Source: Sulfolobales archaeon (GTDB lineage Archaea; Thermoproteota; Thermoprotei_A; Sulfolobales; AG1). From it: 64,000 nt of DNA. The stretch's first letter is position 1, and each line of letters opens with the position of its first letter. This document shows positions 9,592 through 17,794 of the stretch, in pieces. The notes below the pieces were generated by a model that was given only the letters and a program-made list of their open reading frames with translations, made no database searches and was not told the origin of the DNA. Where the stretch lies: positions 82,335-146,334 of the forward strand of contig JAVZPJ010000005.1 in the NCBI GenBank assembly GCA_038881635.1, written 5' to 3'. The position numbers and the translations under genes were made by a program.

Positions 9592-10554
9592 TTGAGAATT
9601 CTGGTCACAGGATCTTGTGGGCAGATAGGTAGTGAGCTCGTACCTTTTCTCAGGAATCTTTACGGTGTTGAGAGTATTGTTGCAACCGATATAGATGAGT
9701 CTTGTCTTAGAGAGAAGTTCTGCAAACCTGTTGAAAAACTTGATGTGAGAAGCAGAGCTGATATAGATAGTATAATCAGGAAATACGAGATCGAGGGTGT
9801 AGTGCATCTAGCAGCGATACTCTCTGCCAAGGGTGAGAGAGATCCTGAACTAGCTTGGAGAGTTAATGCTGAAGGCACTTACAATATATTAGATGAAGCT
9901 CGTGCAAGAGATCTTAAGATGGTGTTCATACCAAGTTCTATAGCTGTTTACGGTCCTGAAACACCTGATCATCCTGATGAAATGGCTGTAGCCAGGCCTA
10001 AAACCATGTATGGTATTACGAAGCTTCTAGCTGAAATGCTTGGAGAGTATTACCATGCGAGATATGGATTGGATGTGAGAGGTCTAAGACTTCCCGGTGT
10101 CATCAGCTGGAGGATGAAACCTGGTGGTGGGACTACGGATTATGCTGTGGAGGCATTCTATGAAGCTGTTTCGAGAGGTGAGTATGTTTTCTGGGTTAGA
10201 GCTGATACGAGGCTGCCCATGATATACATGCCTGATGTTCTCAGAGCTTTTAAAATGCTTATAGAGGCTGATAGAAGAAGGCTTACAATATCGTTCTATA
10301 ATGTTCAGGGGATGAGTTTCTCGGCTGAGGAGCTTTATAATGCTATTAGAAGAAGAATCCCATGGTTTAAAGCCAGGTTTGAGCCAGATCCTGCTAGACA
10401 GAGAATAGCTGATTCATGGCCTAAGAGTATTGATGATAAAAGAGCTAGAGTTGATTGGGGCTGGTATCCTGAGTGGGATCTTGAGAGAATGACTGATGAC
10501 ATGATTGAGAATATAAAGAGAATGCTTGAGGCTGGGAAAGAGCTTAGGTTGTGA
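9592..10554 (+). CDS. tdh: L-threonine 3-dehydrogenase, short-chain/epimerase-type
   Basis: NAD-dependent oxidation of L-threonine to 2-amino-3-ketobutyrate, the first step of threonine breakdown to glycine and acetyl-CoA. The protein has the Rossmann motif TGSCGQIGSEL at the N-terminus and the YGITK catalytic pair (YxxxK), and its opening ILVTGSxGQIGxELVP is characteristic of epimerase-like threonine dehydrogenases such as that of Thermoplasma. The start chosen is TTG at 9592, preceded by AGGTG with 6 nt spacing and giving MRILVTG; GTG at 9583 is possible but overlaps that SD. The next enzyme of the pathway, kbl, lies two genes downstream. Confidence 0.85.
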   Translation: MRILVTGSCGQIGSELVPFLRNLYGVESIVATDIDESCLREKFCKPVEKLDVRSRADIDSIIRKYEIEGVVHLAAILSAKGERDPELAWRVNAEGTYNILDEARARDLKMVFIPSSIAVYGPETPDHPDEMAVARPKTMYGITKLLAEMLGEYYHARYGLDVRGLRLPGVISWRMKPGGGTTDYAVEAFYEAVSRGEYVFWVRADTRLPMIYMPDVLRAFKMLIEADRRRLTISFYNVQGMSFSAEELYNAIRRRIPWFKARFEPDPARQRIADSWPKSIDDKRARVDWGWYPEWDLERMTDDMIENIKRMLEAGKELRL

Positions 10555-10646
10555 TATTTCTTTCTAAGGATCTTTGTAATCCTTGTGAAGAGAGTAGTTT
10601 TTTATTAATAGTTCTAGAGCGTTATCATTATTCTGGTGCTTGGATT

Positions 10647-11513
10647 TTGTGTAGAATGCTTATAATGTTCGGTGCGAATCCTGTAGATCTTGATCTGAGA
10701 GCTTCTCTAGTGAGATCTCTTGCAAGAGCTTCGGAGAGAGATCCTTATCTAGAGATTCTAACAGAAGGCAGAGATCATAGCCATAGCGATGGGTGGGGGA
10801 GGATTTTAGTAAGTGTGAGTAGAAGTGGTGATAGTATTATCTCTAGAGAAATTCTAGAAAGATCTCTAGATCCTTTCTATAGAGATGCTAGAGCTAGAAG
10901 AATCGAAGAAGATCTGGATTCGAGTAGCACAGGTTTTGTCGAGATGATCCACGTGAGAGAAGCTAGCAGAGGTATGCCTGTGAACATATTCTCGACACAT
11001 CCAGCGGAAGCTGTGAGTAGAGAGGGTTATAGACTTTATCTGATTCATAATGGGACAGTGGATAAGCAGAGGATTCTTGAGATTCTAGGGGTTGAGAAGG
11101 AGAGTTCTTATGCGAGACTATATGGAGATACTCATATGCTAGCTCAGCTTATGGCGCTGAGAATTAGAGATGGTATTTCTGAGGATTTGTTTAGAGAAGC
11201 TGTAGAGTACACCTTATCAGCTTTGAATATCGGTGTTATTCTAATCAGGGAAAAAGATCTTGAGATTGGTGTGGGAAGTTTTTACAAGTCTGGAGAGAGG
11301 ATTTCCGATAGAAGAAACTATTATAAGATCTATAGAGCGAGAGTAGGCAAGGATCTCTATACCTATGTATCTTCAACCGTTGTAGACTTCTATAATCCGA
11401 GGAAAGATATTAAGTGGGAGGAGATGCCGAATGGATTCTTTGAAGTTTATAGAATGAGGTTTGAGAAAAACCTAGATGTTGAGAAGATCTTAGAGTTGAG
11501 ATTACTGGAATAG
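10647..11513 (+). CDS. class II glutamine amidotransferase domain protein
   Basis: An Ntn-type glutaminase domain (GATase type 2) that would release ammonia from glutamine. The open frame begins at GTG 10551, but the family needs Cys directly after the initiator Met. The TTG at 10647 is followed at once by TGT, giving M-C-R-M-L, and CTGGTGC stands 8 nt upstream as a Shine-Dalgarno site, so I place the start there (288 aa). Family features are CRMLIMFGANP, HSDGWGRI, a FSTHPA segment and LIHNGTVD. No synthetase domain is fused, so the ammonia acceptor is unknown. It sits between tdh and kbl, which suggests a link with amino-acid catabolism. Confidence 0.8.
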   Translation: MCRMLIMFGANPVDLDLRASLVRSLARASERDPYLEILTEGRDHSHSDGWGRILVSVSRSGDSIISREILERSLDPFYRDARARRIEEDLDSSSTGFVEMIHVREASRGMPVNIFSTHPAEAVSREGYRLYLIHNGTVDKQRILEILGVEKESSYARLYGDTHMLAQLMALRIRDGISEDLFREAVEYTLSALNIGVILIREKDLEIGVGSFYKSGERISDRRNYYKIYRARVGKDLYTYVSSTVVDFYNPRKDIKWEEMPNGFFEVYRMRFEKNLDVEKILELRLLE

Positions 11514-11563
11514 CTTTATACCTTGCAGTCTATAATCTTTGTGGAGACTCTAGGTGTTGTTTT

Positions 11564-12754
11564 ATGAGTGGAAAAATTGATTGGATTAGAGATGAGCTTA
11601 GGAGTTTGAAGGAGCAGGGTTTGTATGTGACTATTAGAAGACTTCAAAGCCAGCAGGGGCCTTGGATTGTTGTTGAAGGTAAGAGAGTTCTCAATCTCTG
11701 CTCGAATAATTATCTCGGACTGGCTTCTCATCCTAAGATTAAGGAGGCTGCTATAAGAGCCATCCTTGATTACGGAGTTGGTGCAGGTGCTGTTAGAAGT
11801 ATTGCAGGCACTATGGAGCTTCACATGATTCTTGAGGAGAAGCTTGCGAGATTTAAGAAGAGAGAAGCTGCAGTATCTCTCCAGAGTGGTTATAATGCTA
11901 ATCTAGCTGCTCTCGGCGCTCTCGGGTGGGGTAGAAAGGATCTTGTTTTCATAAGTGAGGAGCTTAATCATGCTAGTATTATTGATGCTATGAGGCTTGC
12001 AGGTTCTCCGAAGCTTATATACAAGCATAGAGATGTTGAGGATCTTAAGAGAAAGCTTGAGGAGGCTAGAGATTACAAGATTAAGGTCATTGTCACAGAC
12101 GGTGTTTTTTCTATGGATGGAGATCTAGCACCTCTCCCCGAGATTGTAGAGCTTGCTGAGAGATATAATGCTATTGTTTATGTTGATGATGCTCATGGAG
12201 AGGGTGTGCTCGGAGATCATGGTAGAGGTATTGTGGATCACTTTAAACTGCATGGGAGAGTGGATCTAGAGATGGGGACCTTGAGTAAGGCTTTCGGAGT
12301 TATAGGAGGCTATGTGGCTGGAGATTATGATGTTATTGAGTTTATAAGGCAGAGAGGAAGACCTTTCCTCTTCTCAAGCGCTATGAATCCTCCTGATGTT
12401 GCTGCAGCAATCGCAGCGGTAGAGATTCTTGAGGAGAGCGATGAGCTTATAAGAAGGCTTTGGGAGAATACTAGGATTCTTCAGAAGGGATTAAGAGATG
12501 CAGGATATGATCTAGGCAGCACCCAGCATCCTATAACACCTGTGATGTTATATGATGAAAAGCTTGCTCAGGAGTTTTCGAGAAGATTATTTGAGGAGTA
12601 TAATATATTCGCTCAAGCTATAGTATATCCGACTGTTCCTAAGGGTAGAGCTAGGATCAGGCTTGAACCTTCTGCAGCTCACAGTGTTGAGGATATGAAA
12701 TATGCTATTGATTCTTTCGTAGAGCTGGGTAGAAAGACAGGTTTTCTAAAATAG
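11564..12754 (+). CDS. kbl: 2-amino-3-ketobutyrate CoA ligase (glycine C-acetyltransferase)
   Basis: PLP enzyme of the alpha-oxoamine synthase family, cleaving 2-amino-3-ketobutyrate with CoA to glycine and acetyl-CoA. The protein is 396 residues, the usual length. It shows NNYLGLASHP, GAGAVRSIAGT, VDDAHGEGVLG and the PLP-lysine motif GTLSKAFG with Lys242. ATG at 11564 fits the family N-terminus. Placed after a threonine dehydrogenase, it makes Kbl more likely than the close homologue 8-amino-7-oxononanoate synthase. Confidence 0.92.
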   Translation: MSGKIDWIRDELRSLKEQGLYVTIRRLQSQQGPWIVVEGKRVLNLCSNNYLGLASHPKIKEAAIRAILDYGVGAGAVRSIAGTMELHMILEEKLARFKKREAAVSLQSGYNANLAALGALGWGRKDLVFISEELNHASIIDAMRLAGSPKLIYKHRDVEDLKRKLEEARDYKIKVIVTDGVFSMDGDLAPLPEIVELAERYNAIVYVDDAHGEGVLGDHGRGIVDHFKLHGRVDLEMGTLSKAFGVIGGYVAGDYDVIEFIRQRGRPFLFSSAMNPPDVAAAIAAVEILEESDELIRRLWENTRILQKGLRDAGYDLGSTQHPITPVMLYDEKLAQEFSRRLFEEYNIFAQAIVYPTVPKGRARIRLEPSAAHSVEDMKYAIDSFVELGRKTGFLK

Positions 12755-12759
12755 CATAA

Positions 12760-13554
12760 GTGCTTAGTATGAATGGTTTTTTCAGTTATTCTCTAGAGGA
12801 TTTTAAAGAGATCATATGCTATCCTCTTAGATTCTTTGATGAGAGATGTTTTAGAAGATTAGAAGATCTCAGAAGTTCTGGAGTTGAAGAAGTTTTAGAG
12901 TATGGAGATTCAATGCTTCTAGGTAGGAGGGTTCTCGGCAAAGGTTTTTCATCGGTGGTGGTTTTAGGAAGACATTCGAGGTATGGGATCTCTGCTATAA
13001 AAATTAGAAGATTTGATTCTAAGAGAGATAGTCTTGAAAATGAAGCGAGACTGCTTATGAGAGTTTCCGAGACAGGATTTGCACCCAGAGTTTATCATTA
13101 CTCGAGAGATTTTATTATTAGAGAATTTATAGAAGGTCCTAGACTAGGAGATTTCATAGATTCCATAAGCGGAGATAGTATTTCTCTCACGAGACTAACA
13201 AGATCTCTTATAATCTCAGCAAACACACTAGATCTGCTGTCAGTAGATCTTGAAGAAATCTCTAGAGCGGATAAACAGATCATAATTAGGAATAAAGATC
13301 CTGAGAAGATCTACTACATAGACCTAGAATCAGCAAGAACAAGTTCGAATGCATCAAACACCACGAGAATACTAAGCTATATAATAAATAAAAGAATCAT
13401 AAGAGAAACCCTAGGCTTAGACGTAGAGAAGATAAGAGAAGTATATGAGATAGCAAGAAACTATAAGAGAGAAAAAGATCCTTGGAGAAAAAGAATCCTA
13501 GCCATAGAAATGATAGATATTCTCACAAACCAGAGAGAAACAAGCAAGCATTAG
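12760..13554 (+). CDS. predicted archaeal serine/threonine protein kinase
   Basis: A small, atypical protein-kinase-fold protein resembling the archaeal COG2112 group. A glycine-rich loop GKGFSSVVVLG (about residues 60-70) is followed by AIKIRR, carrying the ATP-binding Lys, a hinge region IREFIEG and YYIDLESAR, where DLE stands in for the DFG/DFE metal site. The usual HRD loop is not evident. It begins 5 nt after kbl, either at GTG 12760 or at ATG 12769. The substrate is unknown. Confidence 0.75.
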   Translation: MLSMNGFFSYSLEDFKEIICYPLRFFDERCFRRLEDLRSSGVEEVLEYGDSMLLGRRVLGKGFSSVVVLGRHSRYGISAIKIRRFDSKRDSLENEARLLMRVSETGFAPRVYHYSRDFIIREFIEGPRLGDFIDSISGDSISLTRLTRSLIISANTLDLLSVDLEEISRADKQIIIRNKDPEKIYYIDLESARTSSNASNTTRILSYIINKRIIRETLGLDVEKIREVYEIARNYKREKDPWRKRILAIEMIDILTNQRETSKH

Positions 13555-13604
13555 ACTCCTAAGAGTGAATCCTATACTCCAGAGCTTACACGCAGAAGTG
13601 CAGA

Positions 13605-13614
13605 CTTATATAAG
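13605..13614 (+). promoter_or_regulatory. palindromic TATA-like box with no obvious downstream gene
   Basis: CTTATATAAG in the 118-bp gap between two convergent genes matches an archaeal TATA box perfectly and is symmetric. No protein gene follows in either direction, only marC antisense to the right. Confidence 0.35.
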
Positions 13615-13672
13615 AGCTGAGCCTGTGAGAAACTATTAGAGAGATTGGTAGGAGAGAAAAAGATGGTTGAAG

Positions 13673-14299
13673 CTAGAGAGAGCTAAGAAGTCCCAGGTCT
13701 TTTAATCCTCCTATTACTAGAGTTACCGCTATTGATGCTATTATGAGTGACATGAATTTTCCAAGACCTTGAAGTGTTGAGGTTCCTAGGAATCTAAAGA
13801 TCTTGTATGAATATCTTAGTAGTGGATATGTGATTAGCAGAGCTATGTAAGCTCCTGCGAGAGTTGTTAGTGAGCCGTAGATCCTTGAGTACACTATTAG
13901 AGTACTCATAGTTCCCGGCCCTACTATGAGTGGTGTTGCTATAGGTACTACTGCTAAGTCTCCCCCCGAGATGTTCTCAGGCTTGTGTCCTGTGATGAGC
14001 ATGTCTACGGCTACAGCCATCAATAGTACACCGCCAGCGATCTTCAGAGATGCAAGGTCTATATTGAAGAATTTTAAAACATACTCACCAGCTAGCGAGA
14101 ATACTGTTAGTAGAATGAAAACGGCTACAAAAACCCTTCCCACAACTCTTTTAACAGCTTCATCAATATTATCGCGAGAACTCTCCAGACTGCCTATGTA
14201 TGATATGAGAGTAGGTATCGCAGCAGGAGGATCCATTATAGCGAATATTGAGATGGAGATAGGTAGTAGAGTGTTTAAGAGAAATCCTGCGTCTATCAT
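13673..14299 (-). CDS. MarC family integral membrane protein
   Basis: A six-helix membrane protein of the MarC/UPF0056 family, whose function is not established. The open frame could begin at 14467, but that would overlap ksgA by 110 nt. The ATG at 14299 (or GTG two codons earlier) is preceded by AGGGGAT and gives MIDAGFLLNTLLPISISIFAIMDPPAAIP, the normal family N-terminus, 208 aa. DPPAAIPT and the central ITGHKPENISGG are typical. It is the last gene of the rpl21e-rpo4-DUF655-ksgA group. Confidence 0.88.
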   Translation of the reverse strand: MIDAGFLLNTLLPISISIFAIMDPPAAIPTLISYIGSLESSRDNIDEAVKRVVGRVFVAVFILLTVFSLAGEYVLKFFNIDLASLKIAGGVLLMAVAVDMLITGHKPENISGGDLAVVPIATPLIVGPGTMSTLIVYSRIYGSLTTLAGAYIALLITYPLLRYSYKIFRFLGTSTLQGLGKFMSLIIASIAVTLVIGGLKDLGLLSSL

Positions 14300-14357
14300 T
14301 TTCACATATCCCCTTAGGATTTGAAAAGGTCTCATATAAGAACTAGATAGATCTAAT

Positions 14358-15200
14358 CTAGCGAGAGATTCTCTGCAGAAGAAGAAATAGATTGAAGAAC
14401 TCCTCAGGAGACAGTGTGAAAACTCTTCTAGATAGAATATCTCTAGGAATGTCTTCAAGAATTCCACCTAAATCATATCCGCACATCTTAAGAGCATTAT
14501 GAAGAAGCTTTTTTCTCTGGCTGAAGAGACATTTTAAAAATCTCTCATAAAGATCGTTTCTTTCAAGAGCTTCTCTAAATCTTCTGAGAACAATAACCTC
14601 TGTAGAAACCTTAGGCTCAGGGTAGAAATCATCAGGTTTATAAACTCCTCCTCTCTCAACATCAAAATAAGATCTTACGAGAACAGATATAGACCCATAC
14701 CTTCTAACACCAGGTCTTGAGAGAATCCTGTCAACAACATCTTTCTGAAGAGCTAGAACACCCCATAAAGCTTTTGAAGAGGCGATCCCGCCTAGTATAG
14801 GACCTGTGATGGAGTAGGGGAGAGTGCCGATCACGCAACAGAAATCTAGGCTGCCTATGATCTTTAGAGCATCTCCGCATAAAACTCTTATATTGCTAAT
14901 ACTTTCGAAAAGTTTTCTAGCATAGTTGCAGAGCTTCTGATCTCTTTCTATAGTGATAATTTCTCTGCAAAGATCTCTTATAGAAGCGGTTATAACACCG
15001 AGACCAGTGCCTATCTCTATAATCTTCTCACATTTCATTCTCTCCACATGATATCTGAATTCTCTCAGAAGTCTGATGCTAATAGTGAAATTCTGTCCAA
15101 ATCTTTTTGATGGTTTTAAACCGATCTTCTTCAGAACCTCGATCGTGTATTCTCTAAGTCTGTCTCTCTCTATAGCTCTAATAAGATCATTAAAGCTCAA
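14358..15200 (-). CDS. ksgA: 16S rRNA dimethyladenosine transferase KsgA/Dim1
   Basis: SAM-dependent enzyme that dimethylates the two adjacent adenosines near the 3' end of 16S rRNA during small-subunit assembly. SAM motif I is IIEIGTGLGVITASI, acidic motif II is IITIERDQKLC, and the catalytic loop is GTLPYSITGPIL, equivalent to N/G-x-PY. The RFGQNF segment near the N-terminus is also typical. Length (280 aa) is normal. It lies 11 nt after the DUF655 gene in the conserved archaeal order eL21-Rpo4-DUF655-KsgA. Confidence 0.95.
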   Translation of the reverse strand: MSFNDLIRAIERDRLREYTIEVLKKIGLKPSKRFGQNFTISIRLLREFRYHVERMKCEKIIEIGTGLGVITASIRDLCREIITIERDQKLCNYARKLFESISNIRVLCGDALKIIGSLDFCCVIGTLPYSITGPILGGIASSKALWGVLALQKDVVDRILSRPGVRRYGSISVLVRSYFDVERGGVYKPDDFYPEPKVSTEVIVLRRFREALERNDLYERFLKCLFSQRKKLLHNALKMCGYDLGGILEDIPRDILSRRVFTLSPEEFFNLFLLLQRISR

Positions 15201-15211
15201 TCTATTCTATA

Positions 15212-15892
15212 TCACCATGGATCTCTATAGTTAGTCAGAGCATATAGATAGTCGAGCATTTTAAAGAATTTAACATCACGCGTCTCCGGAGGAGGTTCTA
15301 CAAAGAGATAATATTTCTCACCACCCATCATCTCTGTTATAATTCTTTCTACAAGAGCTCCTACAGGATCTGGTATCTTCGCTCTCAAGCTCAGATCCTC
15401 GAAACTCTGGAATCTGCTCTTCTTCCTCTCGCTAAGAAGTGTCTCGAGAGTTTTCTTACCAATCCCAGGTATGAGATTGAGCATGTGAAGCCTTATGTTA
15501 ATAGGAGAAGCGTTGTTGAAGAATTCTACGAAAACTCTCTCTTTAGATTTTATAAGTTCTCTCAGAACTGTGGGGAGGTTATCTTTTGAAATACTCGTTA
15601 AATCCTGCCAGAGGATCTTATCTTCAACCTTATATGGTTGCACCTCTGAGGAGTAGGATTGCTCGATATAGATCCTCTCGCCAATTTTAGCACTGATACC
15701 ATGTGCTGGAACTATCTCGATAAGTGTGAAGTATTTAGTACCTACAGCCTGGATCAAAGCAGCATGTCTGTGATGAGGATGTCTATCGAAAGGATTCCCA
15801 TGAATCATGAAATCAAGTATGATAGCATAAGCATCTCTCACAAAAACCCTAGCCCTACCTCTTTCAAAACCTCTTCTACTTCTAAAACTCAT
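15212..15892 (-). CDS. DUF655 family nucleic-acid-binding protein
   Basis: Archaeal DUF655 protein with an S1/OB-like N-terminal half, containing HGNPFDRHPHHRHAALIQAVGTKYFTLIEI, and a helix-hairpin-helix element LNLIPGIGKKTLETLLSERK (about residues 138-157). An RNA-related role is inferred from these elements and its fixed place between rpo4 and ksgA. It starts 4 nt after the rpo4 stop. Confidence 0.88.
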   Translation of the reverse strand: MSFRSRRGFERGRARVFVRDAYAIILDFMIHGNPFDRHPHHRHAALIQAVGTKYFTLIEIVPAHGISAKIGERIYIEQSYSSEVQPYKVEDKILWQDLTSISKDNLPTVLRELIKSKERVFVEFFNNASPINIRLHMLNLIPGIGKKTLETLLSERKKSRFQSFEDLSLRAKIPDPVGALVERIITEMMGGEKYYLFVEPPPETRDVKFFKMLDYLYALTNYRDPW

Positions 15893-15896
15893 CAGA

Positions 15897-16247
15897 TCAT
15901 CTCCTACTCATCGTAGAGCACTTCTCATCTATAATTCTTATTATCTCCTCCAAAGTCTCCTGATCTGGCATTCTCTCCTCGAAGTATAATAAGATCTTCA
16001 GAAGATCTATATCTCTAGGTGCTATATTAACTATCTGAGTAGCACTCACACTCTTCAAACCTCTCTCCAGAAGCATTTTCATAATCTCTCTAGCTGGCTC
16101 AGGATCGCATTTGGAAACAGTCTCTCCATACTCTAAAACTCTATAGATAATCTCATTACCCTCTCTACCTTCAATACCTCTCCTTATGATATCGACGACA
16201 ACAGGTATGGGCACGTCTTCGTAGCCTAGAATCCTCAGAGTAGACAA
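15897..16247 (-). CDS. rpo4: DNA-directed RNA polymerase subunit Rpo4 (RpoF)
   Basis: The 116-residue Rpb4-like subunit, which pairs with Rpo7 to form the polymerase stalk. The C-terminal HRDC-like half is recognised by VSATQIVNIAPRDIDLLKILL and the following ERMPDQETLEEIIRII. It lies 10 nt after rpl21e and 4 nt before the DUF655 gene, the conserved archaeal order. Confidence 0.9.
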   Translation of the reverse strand: MSTLRILGYEDVPIPVVVDIIRRGIEGREGNEIIYRVLEYGETVSKCDPEPAREIMKMLLERGLKSVSATQIVNIAPRDIDLLKILLYFEERMPDQETLEEIIRIIDEKCSTMSRR

Positions 16248-16257
16248 CCTCCTAAAC

Positions 16258-16644
16258 TTAGAAAGAGAGAGCCTTAGAAGCTTCTCTCCTTCTAACTCTT
16301 AGCTCTTCAACTAGTTTTCTAACTTTACTAATCTCTCTATCAATGATCTCAGGAGTAGGCTGGAGATGTTCAGGTCTTATAAAAAGGATCTTCTTCTTAC
16401 CACCTAGAGAAACCTCGATCTCATAGGCATCTCCTCTCCTGCCTAAAACCACTCCAGTTCTGCCATGATACCTTCTATGAGGCATTCCATCATGTGTAGA
16501 GGGATTAATAACAATATGAACTCGATCTCCAACCTCGTACTCGTAGAGAAGCCTACTGAGCGGAGGAACAGCTCCTCTCTCTCTTACACTCTTCTTCATG
16601 AGCTTCCTAGTCCTGTGTCTAAGACCTTTAGGAGCTTTCACCAT
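16258..16644 (-). CDS. rpl21e: 50S ribosomal protein eL21
   Basis: Large-subunit ribosomal protein eL21. The N-terminus MVKAPKGLRHRTRKLMKKSVRERG and the following VGDRVHIVINPSTHDGMPHRRYHGRTG are family hallmarks. The frame stays open to a GTG at 16653, but ATG 16644 has AGGTG 8 nt upstream and gives the family start. First gene of the eL21-rpo4-DUF655-ksgA-marC run. The C-terminal third (after residue 100) is a basic helical extension. Confidence 0.95.
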   Translation of the reverse strand: MVKAPKGLRHRTRKLMKKSVRERGAVPPLSRLLYEYEVGDRVHIVINPSTHDGMPHRRYHGRTGVVLGRRGDAYEIEVSLGGKKKILFIRPEHLQPTPEIIDREISKVRKLVEELRVRRREASKALSF

Positions 16645-16677
16645 TCTAATCACACCTATGAAACTTATTTTTTTCAG

Positions 16678-16690
16678 AAACTTATAAAAC
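16678..16690 (+). promoter_or_regulatory. TATA box of a possible long leader or small RNA
   Basis: AAACTTATAAAAC is a good archaeal TATA box on the plus strand. The next plus-strand protein gene starts about 230 nt downstream, so transcription from here would produce a leader or independent RNA of about 200 nt. Confidence 0.45.
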
Positions 16691-16707
16691 TCAAAAAAAG
16701 AAGCGGT

Positions 16708-16912
16708 ATTTGAATTACAGGAGATACGGGTATGATCCCGGGAGCTTTCAATAGAAAAGGTAAGCTGGGATTACTCAGTGGTAGGATGAAAACCTCTACA
16801 CGAGATAATCTCTCCAAGACACTTAAGACATGATGTTTTCATGCAGAGAATAAGATATGAGAATAAGAACAGCCTGTGAAAACAGTGTAGAAGGTAAGCA
16901 TCTTCATTAATA
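16708..16912 (+). ncRNA. possible structured leader or small RNA
   Basis: About 200 non-coding bases downstream of the TATA box at 16678. Three local hairpins are visible: CGGG/CCCG at 16727-16740, AGCTT/AAGCT at 16743-16766, and GTGGTAGG/CCTCTACAC at 16778-16801 with the loop ATGAAAA. No tRNA T-arm, RNase P or SRP signature is present. It could be an independent RNA or a structured 5' leader of the hypothetical gene at 16917. No family is recognised. Confidence 0.3.
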
Positions 16913-16916
16913 AGTT

Positions 16917-17288
16917 ATGCAAGAATATCATTATATCGTGAGGATGTTGAGCGAGTCAGAAAACTTTAGCGAAGAAGAACCTCTACAGAGAATCATTTTC
17001 ATAGGAAGAGCTAGAATAGGTGAGGTTCTCGATACATTCAAAGAACTCAGATTAAGACCCGAGGATTTCTCCAGTCCTATAGCCTTTCAAATGGCTCTCA
17101 CAAGACTCTACGAAAATCTTATGAGAAGTCTCTCCTCAGGTCCTAAGAAGAGTTATCTTGCTGAAATAATTTTCCAAGATTCTCTAGGTAATCAAGTATC
17201 ATTTGCAGTAGATCTAGGAGAAACACCTCCGCCCGTAGAATCTCAAAATGTGAGAGTTAAGATAATAATAGAATTTTATCGGGATTAG
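16917..17288 (+). CDS. hypothetical protein
   Basis: A soluble, acidic 123-residue protein that I do not recognise. It has no membrane segment, cysteine motif or known catalytic signature. The pattern of a helical middle (about residues 35-75) followed by strand-like segments (SYLAEIIFQDSLGNQVSFAVDL and VRVKIIIEFYRD) suggests a small alpha/beta domain. It is preceded by a long leader with its own TATA box and followed by the ABC-transporter pseudogene. Confidence 0.6.
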   Translation: MQEYHYIVRMLSESENFSEEEPLQRIIFIGRARIGEVLDTFKELRLRPEDFSSPIAFQMALTRLYENLMRSLSSGPKKSYLAEIIFQDSLGNQVSFAVDLGETPPPVESQNVRVKIIIEFYRD

Positions 17289-17310
17289 ATAGAAAGTTTT
17301 TAAGCAATAA

Positions 17311-17321
17311 ACTTTATAAAT
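17311..17321 (+). promoter_or_regulatory. TATA box upstream of the ABC-transporter pseudogene
   Basis: ACTTTATAAAT, about 35 nt before the pseudogene ATG. With GGAGG also intact 7 nt before that ATG, both expression signals of the dead gene survive, which points to fairly recent inactivation. Confidence 0.5.
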
Positions 17322-17351
17322 TTGGATATGTAAAAACTTCTGGAGGATATT

Positions 17352-17701
17352 ATGAGAATTTATAAAGCTCTATCTAAAACTGTTGGAATAATAATAGCTG
17401 TTGCCATCATAATAGCTGTCGCGGTCGGTGCATTCATATACTGGGAACAGCTGGCGGCGAAAGAGAAGCGATAACAGCCGCGCTTAACATATTCAAACAG
17501 CAGTACAAGGATGTTGAAATAGTTGAAAATCCCGTGGCGGGAGGAGCTGGAGCTGTGATGAAAGCTGTTATATGGGGTTTACTAGCAGCTGGAAATTCAC
17601 CGGATACATTTCAGGTTCATGCTGGAGGTGAATTAAAAGAATATGTAGACGCAGGCTATCTACAACCTCTTATTAAAGCTAATTATAATGCGAGGCTGTA
17701 A
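17352..17701 (+). pseudogene. ABC sugar transporter substrate-binding protein, frameshifted and truncated
   Basis: The first frame gives an intact start: MRIYKALSK followed by a hydrophobic IIIAVAIIIAVAVGAFIYW signal/anchor, then stops at TAA 17472. The neighbouring frame (-1) continues the homology from about 17441: TAGGEREAITAALNIFKQQYKDVEIV, then VAGGAGAVMKAVIW, then PDTFQVHAGGELKEYVDAGYLQPL, and stops at 17701. These segments match the N-terminal part of family 1 extracellular sugar-binding proteins (GGE-E, FQVHAG-EL-YV-AGYL-PL), which are normally 400 or more residues. The gene therefore has a frameshift near 17440-17452 and has lost its C-terminal two thirds. No permease or ATPase genes lie nearby. 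Confidence 0.8.
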
Positions 17702-17794
17702 TAGGTTTTTCGATTCTTCTGATCTCTATATGTATAGGATAAATAATATACCGCGGCACATACTCTACTATAAGATGAGGGTAAGAGTGTAGTT

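Noticed and set aside
16765..16815. CTCAGTGGTAG at 16774 looks like a tRNA D-arm
   Set aside because: The flanking bases do not form the D-stem, and there is no GTTCGA-type T-arm or acceptor stem downstream. Kept only as part of a possible structured RNA.
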